DNA of 64,000 nt from Microvirga alba. Lineage in GTDB: Bacteria > Pseudomonadota > Alphaproteobacteria > Rhizobiales > Beijerinckiaceae. The number at the start of each line of letters is the position of its first letter. Position 1 is the first letter of the stretch. Below are positions 59,974-64,000 of the stretch, piece after piece. The stretch is from assembly GCF_015694465.1 (NCBI RefSeq), contig NZ_JADQDO010000001.1, positions 806,001 through 870,000 of the forward strand, written 5' to 3'. The notes under the pieces are model-generated. The model worked only from the letters and a program-made list of their open reading frames with translations, had not been told where the DNA came from and ran no database searches. The translations under genes and the position numbers were made by a program.

Positions 59974-60762
59974 GTGCATCTGTCGCCCGAGACCGAGTCC
60001 GCCGGCTACCGGCTTCTCTCGCTCGCGGTGACGGGCTCGACGAACGACGACGCTCTCGCCGCCGCGCGCTCCGGCGATCCGGGTCAACTCTGGGTCGTCG
60101 CCGCCGAGCAGCGCGCGGGGAGGGGGCGGCATGGCCGGCAATGGTCTTCGCCCCCCGGCAATCTCTATGCGAGCCTGCTTCTCATCGAGCCGTGCGAGGT
60201 GGCGATTGCTCCGCAGCTCGGCTTTGTCGCGGGGCTTGCCTTGCATGAGGCGGTCGAGGCCGTCACGGGCCTGGGTGCGCCGCGTCTTTCGCTGAAATGG
60301 CCGAATGATCTTCTGCTCGACGGCGCGAAGATCTCCGGGCTTCTGCTCGAAGGGCACCGAACCGAACGCGGCAGCCTTGCCATCATTATCGGTTTTGGTG
60401 TCAACGTGGCTTTCGCGCCGACAGGCACGCCCTATCCGGCGACCACCCTGCAGGCGGTTCGGCCGGGTCTGACGCGAGAGGACGTGTTCCTCGCGCTTTC
60501 CACCGCTTTCGGCCGGACCTTCGCGGCTTGGCGGGCGTCCATGCGGATGAATTCCACCGATCCGTTCGGCCCGATTCGACGCCTATGGCTGGAGCGCGCG
60601 GCGGGGGTTGGGAGTGAAGTGACGCTTCGCCTTCCATCCGGCGAGAAAAAGGGTATCTTCGAGGGACTTGATCGCTTCGGTCGCTTGCAGTTGAAAGGCC
60701 CCGCAGGGGGCGAAGTCATCGACGCGGGCGATCTTTATTTTCCCAATTTTAGTACGATATAG
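59974..60762 (+). CDS. birA: Biotin--[acetyl-CoA-carboxylase] ligase
   Basis: Cytosolic enzyme that attaches biotin to carboxylase carrier proteins. From GTG 59974 it has 262 residues. The ATP/biotin loop is GRGRHGRQW (about 49-57), KWPNDLLLDGAKISGLL follows, and there is a small C-terminal SH3-like domain. There is no N-terminal HTH, so it is the non-repressor form. It starts one base after nuoN and is followed by the RNase J gene, a common order in Hyphomicrobiales. Confidence 0.93.
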   Translation: MHLSPETESAGYRLLSLAVTGSTNDDALAAARSGDPGQLWVVAAEQRAGRGRHGRQWSSPPGNLYASLLLIEPCEVAIAPQLGFVAGLALHEAVEAVTGLGAPRLSLKWPNDLLLDGAKISGLLLEGHRTERGSLAIIIGFGVNVAFAPTGTPYPATTLQAVRPGLTREDVFLALSTAFGRTFAAWRASMRMNSTDPFGPIRRLWLERAAGVGSEVTLRLPSGEKKGIFEGLDRFGRLQLKGPAGGEVIDAGDLYFPNFSTI

Positions 60763-60795
60763 CCCAGCTTGAGAGCTGGCTGACAAGGTTTGATA

Positions 60796-62469
60796 ATGGC
60801 ATCCCCTAACGACGAACTGGTCTTCCTCCCGCTTGGCGGGCTTGGTGAGATCGGGATGAATGCCGCCCTTTACGGATTCGGACCAGAGACGCACCGCAAG
60901 TGGATCCTCGTCGATTGCGGCATGGGGTTCGGTGGCGAAGAGAATCTTCCCGGCATCGATCTGGTCTATCCGGATCTGCGCTTCATCGAGGAAGAGCGGC
61001 ACAATCTGCTCGGCATCTTCATCACCCATGCGCACGAGGATCATATCGGCGCGCTCGTCGAGATGTGGCCGCGCCTGAACGCGCCGATCTACGCGACGAA
61101 ATTCGCCATCGGCCTGTTGGAGACGCGTCGCTTGTCCGAGCCCGGCGCGCCGAAGCTCGACCTTAACGAGGTCGTCCCCGGCCAGCACCTGAAGGTAGGC
61201 CCGTTCGATGTCGAGTATGTGCCGGTCGCGCATTCGATTCCGGAATCGAACGCGCTAGCGATCCGCACGCCGCACGGCCTCGTGGTCCATACCGGCGACT
61301 GGAAGATCGACAATACGCCGTATCTCGGAAGTCTGACGTCGGAGGAGAACTTCCGCGCTCTGGGCGACGAGGGGGTGCTCGCGCTGATCTGCGATTCCAC
61401 GAATGTCGTGCGCGAGGGCACGAGCCCGAGCGAAGCGGATGTCGCAAAGCATCTGGCCGAGCTGATCAAGGATGCGCCGCAGCGCGTCGCCATCACCACT
61501 TTCGCGTCGAATGTGGCCCGAATCCGCTCGGTTGCGGAAGCCGCGCGCGAATGCGGTCGCGAGGTCGTCGTGGTCGGCCGCGCCATGGACCGGGTGGTCG
61601 ATGTGGCCTCCGAATGCGGCTATCTCGAAGGTCTGCCGGAGTTCCGCTCCTCGCAAACTTTCGGCTATCTACCCCGCGACAAGGTCGTCGCGCTTCTCAC
61701 CGGCTCTCAGGGCGAGCCGCGCGCTGCGCTGGCGCGCGTCGCGCAGGACGAGCACCCGGACATCGCGCTCTCCAAGGGCGACCGGGTGATTTTCTCGTCC
61801 CGCGGCATTCCCGGCAACGAGAAGGCCATCGGCAGCATCATCAACAACCTCATCGAGCAGGGGATCGAGGTCATCACCGACCGCACTGATCTCGTGCATG
61901 TCTCCGGCCACCCGCGCCGGGGCGAGTTGGCCCAGATGTATCAGTGGACCCGCCCGCGCATTGCCATTCCGGCCCACGGCGAGGCGCTGCATCTGGCCGA
62001 GCACGCGAAATTCGCGCGCGCCCAAGGCGTGCCGGAGGTGGTGCGCGCCAAGAACGGAACGTTGGTTCGTCTCGCGCCGGGCACAGCCGAGATCATCGAC
62101 ACCATTCCCGCAGGGCGCCTCTATAAGGACGGCAATCTCGTGATCCCGGCCGGTGAGCGGGCCTTGCCGGAACGGCGCAAGCTCGCCTTTGCCGGCATCG
62201 TCAGCGTTGCCATCGCCATCGACGGCAAGGGCGAGATCGCGGGTGATCCGATCATCGACACGATGGGATTGCCCGAGAAGAACAGGCAGGGCGAGGATCT
62301 CAGCGACATCATCGCCGATGTGGTAGGCGACCTCCTCGACAGCATGTCGAAGGCCAAGCGCAAGGACCCGGAAGCGGTGGAGAATGCCGTCGTCCGCGCG
62401 GTTCGCGCAGCGGTTAACGAGGCCTGGGGCAAGAAGCCCGCCTGCCATGTTCTCGTGATCGAGGTATAG
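60796..62469 (+). CDS. rnj: Ribonuclease J
   Basis: Metallo-beta-lactamase/beta-CASP ribonuclease with endonuclease and 5'-exonuclease activity in RNA processing. The 557-residue product starts MASPNDELVFLPLGGLGEIG (AAGG 7 bases before ATG 60796). The zinc motif is THAHEDHIGA, the beta-CASP part has the TGSQGEPRAAL stretch, and VSGHPRRGEL follows. The C-terminal domain (VIPAGERALPERRKLAFAG onward) is complete. It probably works together with RNase E in this group. Confidence 0.94.
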   Translation: MASPNDELVFLPLGGLGEIGMNAALYGFGPETHRKWILVDCGMGFGGEENLPGIDLVYPDLRFIEEERHNLLGIFITHAHEDHIGALVEMWPRLNAPIYATKFAIGLLETRRLSEPGAPKLDLNEVVPGQHLKVGPFDVEYVPVAHSIPESNALAIRTPHGLVVHTGDWKIDNTPYLGSLTSEENFRALGDEGVLALICDSTNVVREGTSPSEADVAKHLAELIKDAPQRVAITTFASNVARIRSVAEAARECGREVVVVGRAMDRVVDVASECGYLEGLPEFRSSQTFGYLPRDKVVALLTGSQGEPRAALARVAQDEHPDIALSKGDRVIFSSRGIPGNEKAIGSIINNLIEQGIEVITDRTDLVHVSGHPRRGELAQMYQWTRPRIAIPAHGEALHLAEHAKFARAQGVPEVVRAKNGTLVRLAPGTAEIIDTIPAGRLYKDGNLVIPAGERALPERRKLAFAGIVSVAIAIDGKGEIAGDPIIDTMGLPEKNRQGEDLSDIIADVVGDLLDSMSKAKRKDPEAVENAVVRAVRAAVNEAWGKKPACHVLVIEV

Positions 62470-62490
62470 GGTTCCCTGTCAGGAGCATTC

Positions 62491-62895
62491 ATGATCGGTC
62501 GTCTCAACCATGTCGCCATCGCCGTTCGCGATATCGGCGCCGCGTCCCAGCTTTATCGGAACACGCTGGGCGCCGACGTCTCCGCGCCCGAGGCGTTGGC
62601 GGAACATGGGGTCACGGTCGTTTTCATTACGCTGCCCAACACCAAGATCGAGCTTCTCGAGCCCCTGGGCGCGGATTCCCCCATCGCCAAGTTTCTCGAA
62701 AAGAACCCCGATGGCGGTATCCACCATATCTGCTACGAGGTGGAGGATATCGGCGCGGCGCGTGACCAGCTGACGAAGTCCGGCGCACGCGTGCTGGGCT
62801 CCGGCGAGCCGAAGATCGGGGCGCATGGGAAGCCGGTGCTGTTCCTGCACCCCAAGGATTTCAACGGCACGCTCGTCGAACTCGAGCAGGCTTGA
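62491..62895 (+). CDS. mce: Methylmalonyl-CoA epimerase
   Basis: Converts (S)- to (R)-methylmalonyl-CoA in propionate use and in the ethylmalonyl-CoA pathway. A 134-residue VOC (glyoxalase-fold) protein: LNHVAIAVRDI gives the first metal His, KIELLEPLG an acidic residue, GGIHHICYEVEDI the next His, and NGTLVELEQA the final Glu. AGGAG precedes ATG 62491. It follows rnj by 21 bp. No mutase gene is in the window. Confidence 0.93.
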   Translation: MIGRLNHVAIAVRDIGAASQLYRNTLGADVSAPEALAEHGVTVVFITLPNTKIELLEPLGADSPIAKFLEKNPDGGIHHICYEVEDIGAARDQLTKSGARVLGSGEPKIGAHGKPVLFLHPKDFNGTLVELEQA

Positions 62896-62905
62896 GGGCA
62901 AGGCA

Positions 62906-63241
62906 TTGATTAAACTCGTCAAATCCGTCGCAGGCTCATTCTGGATGACCTCCGCTGTGGTCCTCGCCGTCTCCGCTGTGGCGGTCACGATTGTCGTCAG
63001 TGCCTTCGGGCTTAAGGTCAGCGGCGGCGTTGCCCTTTATTTCATCATCTGGTGGACGCTCCTTTTCGCCGTTCTGCCCTTCGGCGTGCGCAGCCAAGTG
63101 GAAGCCGGGGAGATCGTACATGGCACCGAACCGGGCGCGCCTGCGGCCCCGGCTCTGCGGGAAAAGGCGATCTGGACGACTTTCGTGTCTTCGGCCGTGC
63201 TTGTGTTCACCGCCGGTGTGTTGCCGCTGTCGGGGCTTTAA
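62906..63241 (+). CDS. DUF1467 family membrane protein
   Basis: A 111-residue inner-membrane protein of unknown function with two or three helices. The family signature is YFIIWWTLLFAVLPFGVRSQ followed by EAGEIVHGTEPGAPAAP and a last helix. TTG 62906 is chosen as start: GAGGG lies 7 bases before it and the LIKLVKSVAG stretch is family-like. ATG 62945 is an alternative giving a shorter protein. It follows mce by 10 bp and ends the nuo-birA-rnj-mce run. proS, often next in this group, is not seen. Confidence 0.8.
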   Translation: MIKLVKSVAGSFWMTSAVVLAVSAVAVTIVVSAFGLKVSGGVALYFIIWWTLLFAVLPFGVRSQVEAGEIVHGTEPGAPAAPALREKAIWTTFVSSAVLVFTAGVLPLSGL

Positions 63242-63321
63242 GGGCGCGGTCATCCCGCCACGGTCAACCCAACGCCGGCCATGCGGGAGGATCAGACCGC
63301 GGGCAATTCGTGAGCGGCGGT

Positions 63322-63844
63322 TCAGGCGTGTTCGATGACAAACTCCACCCGCTCGGTGACCGAGGCCGGCGGGACCGCGATGAGTTCATAGCCGTATCGG
63401 GAGTAGGTCTCGACCATAGAGTCGTAGGTCCGTTCGGCCTCTTCGAAGGATTGTTTGCGCTCAGCATCTTGCTCGTAGATCTCCGCCCATGGCGGCGCGA
63501 TGAAGACGCGGTGGTTATAGCGGAACGTCCGGGCAGCCCTCTCTAGATGCTCCGGCACAGGGAGGCGCATGAGCCGCAGGTAGCCGATGATGTCGGGCAC
63601 GCCCCTGTCGAAGAAAACCGGACCAACCTGATCCAGCGCCATGCGATGGGAGCGCATTTCCCAAGCCAGCATGATTTCCGCATAGGCGGCCGGGTCCCGC
63701 CATGGCAGTGCACGGCCTCCAATGGCCATTTGGTCCTTGATGATGGCGCGCCCCGCCTCGACGGAATTGGCGTAACCCGAAAGTGCTTTTGCCGGATCCG
63801 GGGCCGCCGGTGAGGACGAACAGGCGGTCAGAGACGTCTGCCAT
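63322..63844 (-). pseudogene. AAA family ATPase (COG3911-like), frameshifted after the P-loop
   Basis: From ATG 63842-63844 the frame reads MADVSDRLFVLTGGPGSGKST, an intact Walker A, and is then out of frame. The rest of the protein (SGYANSVEAGRAIIKDQ, ALPWRDPAAYAEIMLAWEMR, GPVFFDRGVPDIIGYL, FIAPPWAEIYEQDAERKQSF, to the stop at 63322) lies in a shifted frame joined near 63778-63783. The family normally has about seven more residues between GKST and the GYA strand, so a small deletion, not a simple slip, likely broke the frame. A sequencing error cannot be excluded. The longer frame starting at 63921 lacks the P-loop and is not the real start. Confidence 0.72.
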
Positions 63845-63953
63845 CGGACAGAACCCCGTATGTCAGTCGTGGAATGGGGAGCAGGCGCGCGAACGGGAGC
63901 GCATCCTGTAGTGGCGATCACTGGAGAGAAAATTCGGTCGGGGAGGGGGAAAA

Positions 63954-63978
63954 GAAAAAAGCAAGGCTTTCGCCTTGC
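63954..63978 (-). terminator. Terminator of a leftward gene beyond the right edge
   Basis: GCAAGGC (63961-63967) and GCCTTGC (63972-63978) form a 7-bp stem. On the minus strand the loop is GAAA and the stem is followed by a run of T residues (63955-63960). It implies a minus-strand gene ending just right of the window. Confidence 0.75.
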
Positions 63979-64000
63979 CTGAACTGCCTTTTGGCTTTTT

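Overview
The window is chromosomal core sequence from a high-GC alphaproteobacterium of the order Hyphomicrobiales (Rhizobiales). Gene order and protein character fit a Methylobacteriaceae-like genome such as Microvirga, but the genus is an inference from gene content and not from a database search. Supporting signs are the amiC-mrcA-prfB block, the class V desulfurase-sufB-C-D-S-sufT cluster behind an Irr-type box, the nuoA-N cluster followed by birA-rnj-mce-DUF1467, an Omp25-type porin, DUF1737, DUF1236 and DUF1467 proteins, and the palindromic repeats typical of this order.

Layout. 1-10.4 kb holds cell-wall and translation genes: amidase amiC, penicillin-binding protein 1A, and prfB with an intact programmed +1 frameshift. 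After them come a small hydrolase, a one-Cys Bcp peroxiredoxin, a large AsmA/YhdP-like protein and a DUF1737 protein. 10.4-14.5 kb has tyrS, a secreted serralysin-like RTX metalloprotease and another hydrolase. 14.5-24.2 kb is the SUF iron-sulfur assembly region, interrupted by REP-like palindromes and by an oppositely oriented Kef/YbaL antiporter that separates sufA from the main operon. 24.2-35.2 kb is a mixed region: RhlE helicase, hydrolase, outer-membrane protein, DUF1236, a divergent LysE exporter and YafY-type regulator, glnB-glnA, the NAD(P)HX repair enzyme, and a multicopper-oxidase-like protein that has lost copper ligands. 35.4-42.4 kb is a proteostasis block: tRNA-Leu, trigger factor, clpP, clpX, lon and the HU gene. 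42.5-44.7 kb, between tRNA-Val and tRNA-Asp, is the only accessory-looking stretch. It has a decayed tyrosine integrase beside tRNA-Val, an AT-rich patch with a possible membrane protein, and a strong terminator without an obvious gene. 45.4-60 kb is the complete 14-gene complex I operon, followed by birA, RNase J, methylmalonyl-CoA epimerase and a DUF1467 protein. The window ends with a frameshifted AAA ATPase.

How the genes work together. The SUF proteins build the iron-sulfur clusters that NuoB, E, F, G and I need. GlnB and GlnA form the nitrogen-assimilation core. Trigger factor, ClpXP, Lon and HU form a folding, degradation and nucleoid group.

I found no clear novel multi-gene system. 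The items most worth a second look are the decayed integrase island, the copper-ligand-poor oxidase, the AAA ATPase broken just after its P-loop, the Irr-like box at the suf promoter, the YafY/LysE palindrome, the 10-9-10 palindrome ahead of clpX, and the orphan terminator at 44.2 kb.
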